This document shows, piece by piece, positions 8,792-16,382 of a stretch of DNA of 48,187 bases (position 1 is its first letter; the number at the start of each line of letters is the position of its first letter). Location of the stretch: assembly GCA_012517605.1 (NCBI GenBank), contig JAAYUS010000232.1, positions 1-48,187 on the forward strand, written 5' to 3'. This DNA is from Bacteroidales bacterium. Its GTDB lineage: Bacteria; Bacteroidota; Bacteroidia; Bacteroidales; VadinHA17. The notes below the pieces were generated by a model. It was not told where the DNA came from. It did no database searches and was given only the letters and a program-made list of their open reading frames with translations. The translations under genes and the position numbers were made by a program.

Positions 8792-10078
8792 ATGAAAACC
8801 ACGGATACCCGCGAGGGATATCTTTTTTCGAAAAAGTATTCCAACTACGTATTTGTTCTGCTTTTCCTGTTGTATATGTTCGATTATATCGACAGGTCGA
8901 TAGTGACATCGATGTTCACCTCCATTGAAAGGGACTGGGGTATAACACATACTCAGAGCGGCATGCTTATGTCGGCGGTTTACTGGGCAATAGTGATACT
9001 TACCTTTCCCGTTTCACTTCTTGTTGACCGCTGGAGCCGCACAAAGACAATAGGGCTGATGGCAATTTTGTGGAGCCTTGCCACAGCTCTCTGTGCCCTT
9101 ACCGGGAATTATGTCCAGCTTTTCATGGCGAGGCTTCTGATAGGTGTCGGCGAAGCAGGATATGCTCCAGGAGGAAGCGCCATGATCTCAGGTCTTTATC
9201 CGATAGAGAAGAGATCAAAGATGATGGGTATATGGAATGCTTCCATACCTCTTGGAACCGCTATAGGAGTGCTCCTTGGGGGTATTATTGCAACAAAATG
9301 GGGATGGAGGCATGCTTTCGGGCTCGTCGCTTTTCCCGGATTTATAGTGGCAATAATGTTCCTGTTCGTAAAAGATTACAAGACAGTCGATCTTTCATTT
9401 GTTGACAAATCAGCCAACAGGATCAGGATGGAGCGTAAAGATATAATCAGGGAGTTCCTTTCGAAACCATCAATTATTTACACCTATTTCGGCATCGCGG
9501 CAGTTGTCTTTGTCACGACATCGCTTATTACCTGGCTTGCCACATATTTTCAGTCTGTGAACCAGCTTCCTCAGGCCAAGGCGGGAACAATGGCCAGTGC
9601 TGTAATGGTCCTGGCGCTTGTGGGGGCTCCCCTGGGGGGGATCCTCACCGACAGATGGAGGAAGACAAGGATAAATGCAAGATTGCTTCTTCCGATGCTC
9701 TCATCACTGCTGTCGGCTGTATTGCTTTTCCTTGCCCTTAATGTTTTTCACGGAATTGCGCAATATGTTGTTTTTCTTCTGATGGGAATCACGATCATGA
9801 TGTTCATTTCCGGGGCATCGGCAGTAACCCAGGATGTCATACACCCCGGTCTACGCGCAACCTCGTATGCGATTGCAGTTGTAGTTCAGAATCTGCTTGG
9901 CTCATCAATGGCTCCGCTTGTTGTTGGGAAAATCTATGATTCGTCTTCTAATATAAGAACTGCACTTGCGATCCTTCCTCTGGTTCTTGTTCTGGGTGCA
10001 GTTCTTTTTTACTTGGGATCGAGATATTACGGGAAAGATATGGATAAGGTGACAAAGATAAACCTGGAGGCAGCCTGA
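8792..10078 (+). CDS. MFS transporter, Spns/ACS-like (12 TM)
   Basis: This is a 428-residue inner-membrane major facilitator protein with about 12 predicted helices. The family loop between helices 2 and 3 reads LVDRWSRTKTIG, and GVGEAGYAPGGSAM lies near residue 110, resembling the spinster-like and anion:cation symporter groups. A second basic loop, GGILTDRWRKTR, is at the matching place in the second half. The substrate cannot be deduced. It stands alone on the plus strand, convergent with the prenyl synthase gene. TTTATTTG at 8761-8768 differs by one base from the -7 consensus. Confidence 0.82.
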   Translation: MKTTDTREGYLFSKKYSNYVFVLLFLLYMFDYIDRSIVTSMFTSIERDWGITHTQSGMLMSAVYWAIVILTFPVSLLVDRWSRTKTIGLMAILWSLATALCALTGNYVQLFMARLLIGVGEAGYAPGGSAMISGLYPIEKRSKMMGIWNASIPLGTAIGVLLGGIIATKWGWRHAFGLVAFPGFIVAIMFLFVKDYKTVDLSFVDKSANRIRMERKDIIREFLSKPSIIYTYFGIAAVVFVTTSLITWLATYFQSVNQLPQAKAGTMASAVMVLALVGAPLGGILTDRWRKTRINARLLLPMLSSLLSAVLLFLALNVFHGIAQYVVFLLMGITIMMFISGASAVTQDVIHPGLRATSYAIAVVVQNLLGSSMAPLVVGKIYDSSSNIRTALAILPLVLVLGAVLFYLGSRYYGKDMDKVTKINLEAA

Positions 10079-10085
10079 TATCAGT

Positions 10086-10102
10086 TGATAACTCTTTTAT
10101 CA
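10086..10102. terminator. Weak hairpin between convergent genes
   Basis: TGATAA and TTATCA pair around CTCTT between the stop codons of the MFS gene and the prenyl synthase gene. The stem is only 6 bp and AT-rich and no T-run follows on either strand, so this is at best a weak transcript end. Confidence 0.2.
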
Positions 10103-10119
10103 GAGTATATGGGTGAGGG

Positions 10120-11094
10120 TCATTTATTCCTTGTTACAGTATAATTTACAAATTCCAGGAGGGAGTTTTTCACTTCCGAACCCGGGTAGGTATCAAGTAT
10201 TGCAAGAGCCCTGTCGCGATACTGGTTCATTTTCATTGTTGCATACTCAATACCGCCGTTCTCCATAACAAACCTGACAACTTCGGCAATATCCTGACCT
10301 GATTTTCTGCCGTTGCCAACAATTCCGAGGATTTGCTTTTTCCTGGGAGAAGGTACGTTCCCGAGGGCATGGATAAGCGGGAGTGTTATTTTCTTTTCTT
10401 TTATGTCATTGCCTGAAGGCTTGCCTGTCAGTCCTGTGCTTTCATAATCGAGTATGTCATCCCTTATCTGAAAAGCTATCCCGAGTGATTCCCCGAAATC
10501 CTTCATGAGGTTAATTACGTCCTGGTCATCGGTTGCTGACTTTGCACCGCAAGCCGTGCATGCTGAAATAAGGGCTGCGGTTTTTCCTGTTATGATCCTG
10601 AAATAATCCTCTTCCCTGATGTTCAGCTTTCTTGATTTCTGGAGCTGCAGCAGTTCTGCCTCTGTCATCGATTTTACTGCTTCGGATACTATCTCGAGCA
10701 TATCCGTTCTGTTTTTCTCTATGCTTATCAGCAGTCCTTTCGACAGCAGATAGTCGCCCAGGAGTACTGCAATTTTGGAATTCCACAAGGCATTTACGGA
10801 AAGAGCTCCCCTTCTTTCATCTGAATTGTCAACTACGTCGTCATGGACAAGCGAAGCCGTATGAAGGAGCTCTATAAGAGTGGCCGCCACATATGATGGT
10901 TCTGAAATTTCGCCATTGAGCCTGGCAGAAAGAAAGACAAGCAACGGCCGCATCTGTTTTCCCTTGCGTCTGAAAACATAATTCAGAATTATTTTCAGAA
11001 GCGGGATTTTGGTCTGAATGGTCCTGCTGAAATAAGTTTCAAAGTGATCCATCTCATCACTTACAGGTTTTCTTATGTTTCCCAGGCCCGGCAT
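10120..11094 (-). CDS. ispB: Polyprenyl diphosphate synthase
   Basis: This 324-residue all-helical trans-prenyltransferase adds isopentenyl-PP units to an allylic diphosphate to make the side chain of menaquinone. Both aspartate-rich motifs are intact: DDVVD at 85-89 and DDILD at 212-216. The chain-length region before the first motif (ELLHTASLVH) has small residues, as in octaprenyl/heptaprenyl synthases. The exact chain length is not predictable by eye. A TATATTTG box lies only 13 bp upstream of the ATG, so the transcript leader would be very short. Confidence 0.9.
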   Translation of the reverse strand: MPGLGNIRKPVSDEMDHFETYFSRTIQTKIPLLKIILNYVFRRKGKQMRPLLVFLSARLNGEISEPSYVAATLIELLHTASLVHDDVVDNSDERRGALSVNALWNSKIAVLLGDYLLSKGLLISIEKNRTDMLEIVSEAVKSMTEAELLQLQKSRKLNIREEDYFRIITGKTAALISACTACGAKSATDDQDVINLMKDFGESLGIAFQIRDDILDYESTGLTGKPSGNDIKEKKITLPLIHALGNVPSPRKKQILGIVGNGRKSGQDIAEVVRFVMENGGIEYATMKMNQYRDRALAILDTYPGSEVKNSLLEFVNYTVTRNK

Positions 11095-11107
11095 AAAGAA
11101 GTTTCAC

Positions 11108-11115
11108 CAAATATA
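11108..11115 (-). promoter_or_regulatory. Putative Bacteroidota -7 box for ispB
   Basis: The minus strand reads TATATTTG, an exact TAnnTTTG match, 13 bp before the ATG. No TTTG is seen at the usual -33 spacing. Confidence 0.4.
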
Positions 11116-11195
11116 ATAAATTCGTCTGTGCTTAAAATAAATATTATTCTCGGCAGGTTATAATAACTAATAAAATCGTATGAAAGAAATTAATA

Positions 11196-11203
11196 TATAT
11201 TTG
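11196..11203 (+). promoter_or_regulatory. Putative Bacteroidota -7 box for the arsR-type gene
   Basis: TATATTTG is an exact TAnnTTTG match and ends 19 bp before the ATG at 11223. A -33 element is not evident. Confidence 0.4.
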
Positions 11204-11222
11204 TTGAAGAAATGGAAAATTA

Positions 11223-11522
11223 ATGGAAATAAAAAATCTTAATCCCGAAAGTCTTGAAAGAGCAGCCGGTATGCTTAAAGCCATGGCGCACCCGGTAAGA
11301 ATTGCAATAATTGGATGTCTCGACGGAAAGAACACAAGATCCGTGACAGAGATTCACAATCAGCTTGGAATTGAACAATCAGCGGCATCTCATCATCTGG
11401 GGATACTCAAGGATAAGGGTGTTCTGGGTTCGAAAAGAGACGGTAAAAACACTTATTATTTTCTGAAAAATGAAAACCTGATTGATTTCCTGGACTGTGT
11501 GGCAGAATGCTGCGTTCAGTAA
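11223..11522 (+). CDS. ArsR/SmtB family winged-helix regulator
   Basis: This 99-residue DNA-binding repressor-type protein has its helix-turn-helix at about residues 40-66 (SVTEIHNQLGIEQSAASHHL) followed by the wing GSKRDGKNTYYF. The C-terminal helix ends with a cysteine cluster, Cys92, Cys96 and Cys97, where several ArsR members bind metals or sense thiols, so metal or redox control is plausible but unproven. The length is normal. No transport or resistance gene is adjacent: lspA is convergent on the other strand and ispB is divergent. The operator and targets are unknown. Confidence 0.85.
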   Translation: MEIKNLNPESLERAAGMLKAMAHPVRIAIIGCLDGKNTRSVTEIHNQLGIEQSAASHHLGILKDKGVLGSKRDGKNTYYFLKNENLIDFLDCVAECCVQ

Positions 11523-11543
11523 GCATTCCGGTAAAAATTCACG

Positions 11544-12152
11544 TTATTCAATATCCCTGAACATCTTCTTCTGAAAAATTATTATAGCAAATACCCCGCA
11601 GGTAATTGCTGAATCTGCTATGTTGAATACCGGTCTGAAAAAGACAAGGGATTCACCAGGCCTGAAAGGCGACCAGTCAGGCCATGTTGTATTGATCACA
11701 GGGAAATAGAACATATCAACCACCCTCCCCAGCATAAAGGAAGAATATCCTCCTTCAGGCGGGAACAATACTGCTGGCTGTGTAAAGCTTTCGCTGAAAA
11801 TCAGACCATAAAAAGCGCTGTCGATCATATTCCCGATTGCCCCGGCCAGGATCGCGCTGACCGCCAGTATCAGACCGGTGTTTGCTTTTTTCCTGAGAAG
11901 ATTAGAAAGGAACCAGCCTATTGCAGCTATGGCAACGACCCTGAAAAGGCTCAATACTATTTTGCCTGTCTGCCCTCCCATTTCCATACCGAAAGCCATT
12001 CCGTTGTTTTCAATAAAATGGAGAAGGCCCCAGTTACCGAAAAGATGGATCTCCTGACCAATCACCATTGTTGTCTTAACCCAGAACTTAAGCGCCTGGT
12101 CTGCTATAAGTATTGCAACTATAAGAAATACAGCTTTTTTCCGGTCTGACAT
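11544..12152 (-). CDS. lspA: Lipoprotein signal peptidase (signal peptidase II)
   Basis: This 202-residue inner-membrane aspartyl protease removes signal peptides from prolipoproteins after lipidation. It has four membrane segments. The conserved HFIENNGMAFG is at 45-55, GAIGNMIDS at 104-112, and the catalytic aspartates are Asp146 (GRVVDMFYF) and Asp180 (FNIADSAI). The ~30-residue loop between GNMID and VVDMF is longer than in proteobacterial LspA, as is usual for Bacteroidota. Lipoproteins in this window (12295, 31634) would be substrates. A TTACTTTG element 28 bp upstream (12180-12187) is one base off the -7 consensus. Confidence 0.95.
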   Translation of the reverse strand: MSDRKKAVFLIVAILIADQALKFWVKTTMVIGQEIHLFGNWGLLHFIENNGMAFGMEMGGQTGKIVLSLFRVVAIAAIGWFLSNLLRKKANTGLILAVSAILAGAIGNMIDSAFYGLIFSESFTQPAVLFPPEGGYSSFMLGRVVDMFYFPVINTTWPDWSPFRPGESLVFFRPVFNIADSAITCGVFAIIIFQKKMFRDIE

Positions 12153-12224
12153 TATTGAATGTTATGAGATTAACTGCCGCAAAGTAACAAAAAATGCTGA
12201 AATACTCCCGTTGAATGAACAGGT

Positions 12225-12256
12225 AAAAAAAGACCTCTTTTGGTGAAAAGAGGTCT
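12225..12256 (-). terminator. Strong Rho-independent terminator after the lipoprotein gene
   Basis: Read on the minus strand, AGACCTCTTTT pairs perfectly with AAAAGAGGTCT around the loop CACC and is followed directly by TTTTTT. It lies 38 bp past the stop codon of the lipoprotein gene at 12295 and in front of lspA, so it separates the two transcripts. Confidence 0.9.
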
Positions 12257-12294
12257 CGTGACTGTAGCCTTTCCTTTTTATTGCAGTCCGTTTA

Positions 12295-13116
12295 TCAGGG
12301 GCACGTTACATTCAGAAAATTTGAATCCCAGCAATACCAGTCTGTATTACCAAAATATTCCGCACATTTTACCCTGCCGTTATGCTGGGTTGTACTCCAT
12401 TCCACATTCAGACTTATGAATTTCTGATATGAAGCATTGTAATATGAAATTGTATAATATGCATTAAGGGTATTTGATGTAAGACCGTATTCGATATAAC
12501 TGTCCTTAAGCGGGTTTCCGGATTTCGTATACGTATATTTCACGGATCCGATTTTATTGCCTGTAACTGTCCAGTCAATAGTCATAAGCTCCACGGGATT
12601 AGCCTGGCTCTCATACAGCTTCCATTGTCCTGACGTACCATCAGGTTTGGAAGTTCCTTCAAACCAGAGAAAATCGGTATAGCCTCCAGTTCCTTCCTTT
12701 GTGATATACATTTTCCATATTACGTCCGATTCAGTTATCTGCCCGGTAAGTCTGGCCTGGTAAGTCGTGTTCAGCAGGGTAGCCGTGGCTGTCCACTGCC
12801 ATGTTTTGTCCTCGAGGTAAACCGGTTTCTGTTCGGTCACCTTGTTGAAAGAATATACAGGTACGGCAAGTGTCGTCACAATAACGGCATTCCAGAGCTG
12901 TGCAGCAATTGCTGCAAATTCCCAGTTGCTGTTCTGGGTGCCTTTCGGAATTGATATCTCATCAGCGCCTTTTTTGCCCTGCTGAAAATTGCTGAAATCT
13001 ATCGTCATGGAACCCGCAGGCGGCAAAACAGGCGGATCGCCCTTGTCCTTTTTGCATCCTGTGAAGGTCGGCGACAGCAATGAAATAATGATGAGTAAGG
13101 AAATAAATCTTTTCAT
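12295..13116 (-). CDS. Hypothetical lipoprotein
   Basis: I do not recognise the family of this 273-residue protein. It has a lipoprotein signal peptide, hydrophobic residues 5-19 with a lipobox ending in Cys21 (FTGC), followed by charged KKDKGD. The mature part is rich in Trp, Thr, Tyr and Asn and looks beta-stranded, with segments such as KTWQWTATATLLN and NGRVKCAEYFG, consistent with a surface or periplasmic beta-barrel or beta-sandwich protein. Two cysteines near the C-terminus could form a disulfide. The gene stands alone with its own terminator. TTACTTTG at 13147-13154, one base off the -7 consensus, may be its promoter. Confidence 0.75.
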   Translation of the reverse strand: MKRFISLLIIISLLSPTFTGCKKDKGDPPVLPPAGSMTIDFSNFQQGKKGADEISIPKGTQNSNWEFAAIAAQLWNAVIVTTLAVPVYSFNKVTEQKPVYLEDKTWQWTATATLLNTTYQARLTGQITESDVIWKMYITKEGTGGYTDFLWFEGTSKPDGTSGQWKLYESQANPVELMTIDWTVTGNKIGSVKYTYTKSGNPLKDSYIEYGLTSNTLNAYYTISYYNASYQKFISLNVEWSTTQHNGRVKCAEYFGNTDWYCWDSNFLNVTCP

Positions 13117-13253
13117 ATTTTTTCAGTTTTGTTTATCAATAAACGCCAAAGTAATCGGGATAGTATTAAAACCTTCAAATAACATAATTCATGCCATGTT
13201 TCCCGGTCAGAGGGATAAAAAAGAAATCAGACTGTCAGATCCTGAAGATGGAG

Positions 13254-13261
13254 TAACTTTG
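13254..13261 (+). promoter_or_regulatory. Putative Bacteroidota -7 box for sod
   Basis: TAACTTTG is an exact TAnnTTTG match 44 bp upstream of the ATG at 13306. No clear -33 TTTG is seen at 19-21 bp. Confidence 0.4.
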
Positions 13262-13305
13262 AACAATGGTTTAACTTCCTTGTTTAATGTTAAAATAAAA
13301 CAATC

Positions 13306-14034
13306 ATGGAACAAAAAAACATTATTAAGAAATCAGTCCCCGGCCTTCTGGCTGCACTCCTTTTCAGCGCTGCAGTATTTGCAGGAGATCCGGGCACATT
13401 AAAAAACAGCACTATGGAAAAATTTGATATTCATGTATTTCCGGCATTGCCTTACGCCTATGACGCCCTTGAACCTTACATTGATGCACGTACAATGGAG
13501 ATACATTATGACAAGCATCACAGGGCTTATTTTAACAATTTCGTTGCTGCAATTAAAGGAACGAAGTATGATCAGAGCACAATTGAAGACATCTTTGAAA
13601 AGATTTCTGAAGCAGGTGATGCCATAAGGAACAATGGAGGAGGCTTTTACAACCACGTATTCTTCTGGAACAGCCTGGCTCCCAAATCGTCAGGTCCGTC
13701 GGCTGAACTTTCAGCTGCCCTGGCAAAGGAATTTGGCTCATTTGACAAATTCAAGGAGCTTTTCAGCAATGCGGCAAAAACCCGTTTCGGAAGCGGCTGG
13801 GCCTGGCTTTATCTGACTTCAGATAGGAAACTTGCTGTAGGCAGTACTCCTAACCAGGACAATCCACTGATGGATTTATCACCGGTTAAAGGAACACCCC
13901 TGCTGGCTCTCGATGTATGGGAGCATGCATATTACCTTAAATATCAGAACAGACGTCCTGAATATGTTGAAGCCTTCTGGAATGTTGTAAACTGGGAGGA
14001 AGTAAGCCGTAGATATAAAGATGCACTAAAATAA
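13306..14034 (+). CDS. sod: Exported Mn/Fe superoxide dismutase
   Basis: This 242-residue superoxide dismutase converts superoxide to oxygen and peroxide. The four metal ligands are His67, His117, Asp203 and His207 (EIHYDKHH, YNHVFFW, LDVWEHAYY). The second-sphere pattern NGGG before NHVFFW with Gln in NQDNP (residue 184) is the manganese-type arrangement. Unlike the usual cytosolic enzyme, it starts with a signal peptide (residues 1-26, ending AAVFA before GDPG), so it should be periplasmic. An internal ATG at 13414 (Met37, MEKFDIHVFPALPY) coincides with where cytosolic homologues begin and could give a second product. It stands alone with its own promoter and terminator. Confidence 0.92.
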   Translation: MEQKNIIKKSVPGLLAALLFSAAVFAGDPGTLKNSTMEKFDIHVFPALPYAYDALEPYIDARTMEIHYDKHHRAYFNNFVAAIKGTKYDQSTIEDIFEKISEAGDAIRNNGGGFYNHVFFWNSLAPKSSGPSAELSAALAKEFGSFDKFKELFSNAAKTRFGSGWAWLYLTSDRKLAVGSTPNQDNPLMDLSPVKGTPLLALDVWEHAYYLKYQNRRPEYVEAFWNVVNWEEVSRRYKDALK

Positions 14035-14065
14035 GTTGGCTGTGATTTTTGATTGTTTTGCAGCT

Positions 14066-14089
14066 GGGGGATGAAAATCCCCCTTTTTT
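14066..14089 (+). terminator. Rho-independent terminator of sod
   Basis: GGGGGAT pairs with ATCCCCC around GAAA and is followed by six T residues on the plus strand, 31 bp after the sod stop. The T-run touches the stop codon of the convergent acyl-CoA ligase gene. On the minus strand no T-run follows. Confidence 0.9.
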
Positions 14090-15755
14090 ATGTGTAAAGG
14101 AATCTTTTTATCTTAAGTGTTGCAGTCTTCTGAAATGGGGAAGGCTGTGAAACAACCTTGTTGATCTGGCAGTATTTGCTGACCTTCGAATTTACATATT
14201 CCTGCAATTCAGAAAGAAGTTCCCTTTTCTTTTCCTCCAGCATGTTTGCCATGTCCTGTTTTTGCCTTGCAACATCCTGTTTCAGGTTCTGGTATTTTTT
14301 CTCGAGCTCTTCCATGTTAAGATGAACAAGGGCAACAAGCTTGCCTTTCTGCTGAATGACAAGGGACTCGGTGACAAATCTGAAATTGTTTATTACCGAC
14401 TCAATCTCTTCGGGGTATATATTTTCTCCGCTGGCTCCAAGGATCATATTCTTAAGCCTGCCTTTTATAAAAAGATAGTTGTTTTTATCGAGCACGCCAA
14501 GGTCTCCTGTTTTGAACCAGCCGTCAGAAGTCAGAACTTCTGCTGTCATCCCCGGATCCTTGTAATAGCCTTTCATGATGTTTGGTCCGCGGGCCCATAT
14601 CTCGCCTTCCCCGGTAACTTTGTCGGGTTTGTTGATCATCAGCTCGATCCCTTCAATTGCAGGTCCGGTCGATTCAAAAACCGATTTGCCCGGATTGGCT
14701 CCTGCGAGAAGAGGAGATGTTTCTGTAAGTCCGTATCCAATGGCATATGGGAAACCTGCTTCGATAAGGAACTTTTCCACAGCCCTGTTGAGCTTTGCTC
14801 CGCCAATGCCGTAAAACTTAAGCTCTCCGCCAAAAGTTTTCCGAAGTTTTTTACCGGCAACGGCATTCAGCTTCTTCCTTATTAAGGGTAACCTGTACAG
14901 CATCCTGAGGATGAAATTGCCCTGAAATGAAGGCAATATCTTGTTGTAATAAATCTTTTCCATTATCAGGGGAACTGTAAGCATCATTGTCGGTCTGACA
15001 ATTTCAAGCGCAGGCAGAAGAACAGATGGTGTCGGCGGTTTTCTAAGATAATAAACGCATGATCCCGCCAGCATCGGGAGAATAAGCCCGAGTGTATTTT
15101 CGTATGTATGCGAAAGCGGAAGCACCGAAAGGAATCTGTCCTTTTCATCTATAGGCTGGATGACTCTCCCTTTCATTGCATTGAAGGAAATATTCCTGTG
15201 CGTCAGCATAACGCCTTTTGAACGCCCGGTGGTGCCCGATGTGTATATTATTGAAGCAAGATCATCCTCCTTCACGTCATAATCCTTTTGTGGTGTTGCA
15301 TCAGGCAGATATACGGGAGCATTCTCCAGTGCCGAGATAACTGTATAATCCTCGATAATGATGATGGTTTTAAGATCATCGCTTTTGAAATCAACGATCT
15401 TCGGCTTCAGCAATGACGATACAAAAACAGCCTTTGATCCCGAATGTGTCAGCACATTAACAATCTCAGCAGATGAAAAATCAGGCAGTATCGGCACTGC
15501 AACAGCTCCCATAAATGTTATGGAAAAATATGCCGAGCTCCAGTTCGGCATGTTGCCGCTAAGAATTGCCACCCTGTCACCGGGATTTATGCCAAGTTTT
15601 TCCATAAGGGCGATAAGCGACCGTATTTCCCTGTAAGTCTCTTTATAGGTCCTTGGTTCCTCCCCAACAAACGAATATGCATTGCAGTCTCCAAAGCTGT
15701 TCAAAGTCTTTGTGAACAATGCCGGAAAGGTCAGGAGCATATTGTTTTCTTCCAT
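14088..15755 (-). CDS. Long-chain fatty acid-CoA ligase (AMP-forming)
   Basis: This 555-residue ANL-superfamily enzyme activates fatty acids to acyl-CoA via an acyl-adenylate. The AMP-binding loop YTSGTTGRSKGVMLTH is at 171-186. Later motifs include GYGLTETSPLL, the hinge-region aspartate in GWFKTGDLG and GRLKNMI. The catalytic lysine near the C-terminus is probably in FQKTATLKIKRF. A charged, possibly coiled segment at about 485-520 is inserted in the C-terminal lobe. No signal or membrane segment is seen, so it acts at the inner face of the membrane. The gene is single, divergent from queD and convergent with sod. Confidence 0.88.
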   Translation of the reverse strand: MEENNMLLTFPALFTKTLNSFGDCNAYSFVGEEPRTYKETYREIRSLIALMEKLGINPGDRVAILSGNMPNWSSAYFSITFMGAVAVPILPDFSSAEIVNVLTHSGSKAVFVSSLLKPKIVDFKSDDLKTIIIIEDYTVISALENAPVYLPDATPQKDYDVKEDDLASIIYTSGTTGRSKGVMLTHRNISFNAMKGRVIQPIDEKDRFLSVLPLSHTYENTLGLILPMLAGSCVYYLRKPPTPSVLLPALEIVRPTMMLTVPLIMEKIYYNKILPSFQGNFILRMLYRLPLIRKKLNAVAGKKLRKTFGGELKFYGIGGAKLNRAVEKFLIEAGFPYAIGYGLTETSPLLAGANPGKSVFESTGPAIEGIELMINKPDKVTGEGEIWARGPNIMKGYYKDPGMTAEVLTSDGWFKTGDLGVLDKNNYLFIKGRLKNMILGASGENIYPEEIESVINNFRFVTESLVIQQKGKLVALVHLNMEELEKKYQNLKQDVARQKQDMANMLEEKKRELLSELQEYVNSKVSKYCQINKVVSQPSPFQKTATLKIKRFLYT

Positions 15756-15895
15756 GGGGGGGAGGGTATTATTATTGATTAGAGGCTGTAAAGATGCGCA
15801 TAATTTTTTCTTCCTGCTGTTAATAACATGTTAAATATTCTTTTATTGCCTGAATTACTTGACCGTTTTGCTAAACTTTTTCCGCATAAGTTGGT

Positions 15896-15903
15896 TAAAT
15901 TTG
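15896..15903 (+). promoter_or_regulatory. Putative Bacteroidota -7 box for the queD-polA run
   Basis: TAAATTTG is an exact TAnnTTTG match ending 20 bp before the queD ATG. The nearest upstream TTTG (15867-15870) is 25 bp away, longer than the usual 19-21. Confidence 0.4.
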
Positions 15904-15923
15904 TGCATGTAAACTAAAAGATT

Positions 15924-16376
15924 ATGAGTTCGGTGATCAGGGTGACAAAAGAGTTTGGCTTCGAAATGGCTCATGCGCTTTTCAATCACGACGGGCCCTG
16001 CCGGAATGTGCATGGCCATTCCTACAGGCTTTTTGTAACTGTCTCGGGCGTTCCGTTAAACGATCCTGCCAGCCCAAAGAATGGTATGGTTATCGACTTT
16101 TCGGATCTGAAAAGAATTGTCAGGGATGAGATTATTGACAGATTCGATCATGCATTTGTTATATCCGACAGTTACAACATTGAGAAACTCGACAGGTTCC
16201 GGGAATTGTCAGCAAATACCCTTGTTGTGAATTACCAGCCCACATGTGAAAATCTTGTCTCTGACTTTGCAGGAAGGATACTTAAAAGACTCCCTGAAGG
16301 AGTAAGGCTTCTCAGCCTGAAGTTGTACGAAACTGCAAGCTCATATGCCGAATGGTTTGCTTCCGATAATGAATAA
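15924..16376 (+). CDS. queD: 6-pyruvoyl-tetrahydropterin synthase / QueD family
   Basis: This 150-residue zinc enzyme of the tunnelling fold makes 6-carboxytetrahydropterin from dihydroneopterin triphosphate, an early step of queuosine (7-deazaguanine) biosynthesis. The first zinc His is in FEMAHAL near residue 13. The catalytic Cys and two further zinc His are in CRNVHGHSY (about 23-31). The catalytic Asp-His is in RFDHAFV, and the substrate-binding Glu in the C-terminal YETASSYAEW. The length is normal. It is followed 6 bp later by polA and probably co-transcribed. Other queuosine genes are not in the window, so a role in another pterin pathway is not excluded. Confidence 0.88.
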   Translation: MSSVIRVTKEFGFEMAHALFNHDGPCRNVHGHSYRLFVTVSGVPLNDPASPKNGMVIDFSDLKRIVRDEIIDRFDHAFVISDSYNIEKLDRFRELSANTLVVNYQPTCENLVSDFAGRILKRLPEGVRLLSLKLYETASSYAEWFASDNE

Positions 16377-16382
16377 ATCAAA

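Noticed and set aside
14262-14885. 207-codon open frame on the plus strand
   Set aside because: It is antisense to the acyl-CoA ligase gene, which has clear motifs; it is a shadow of that gene's codon usage.
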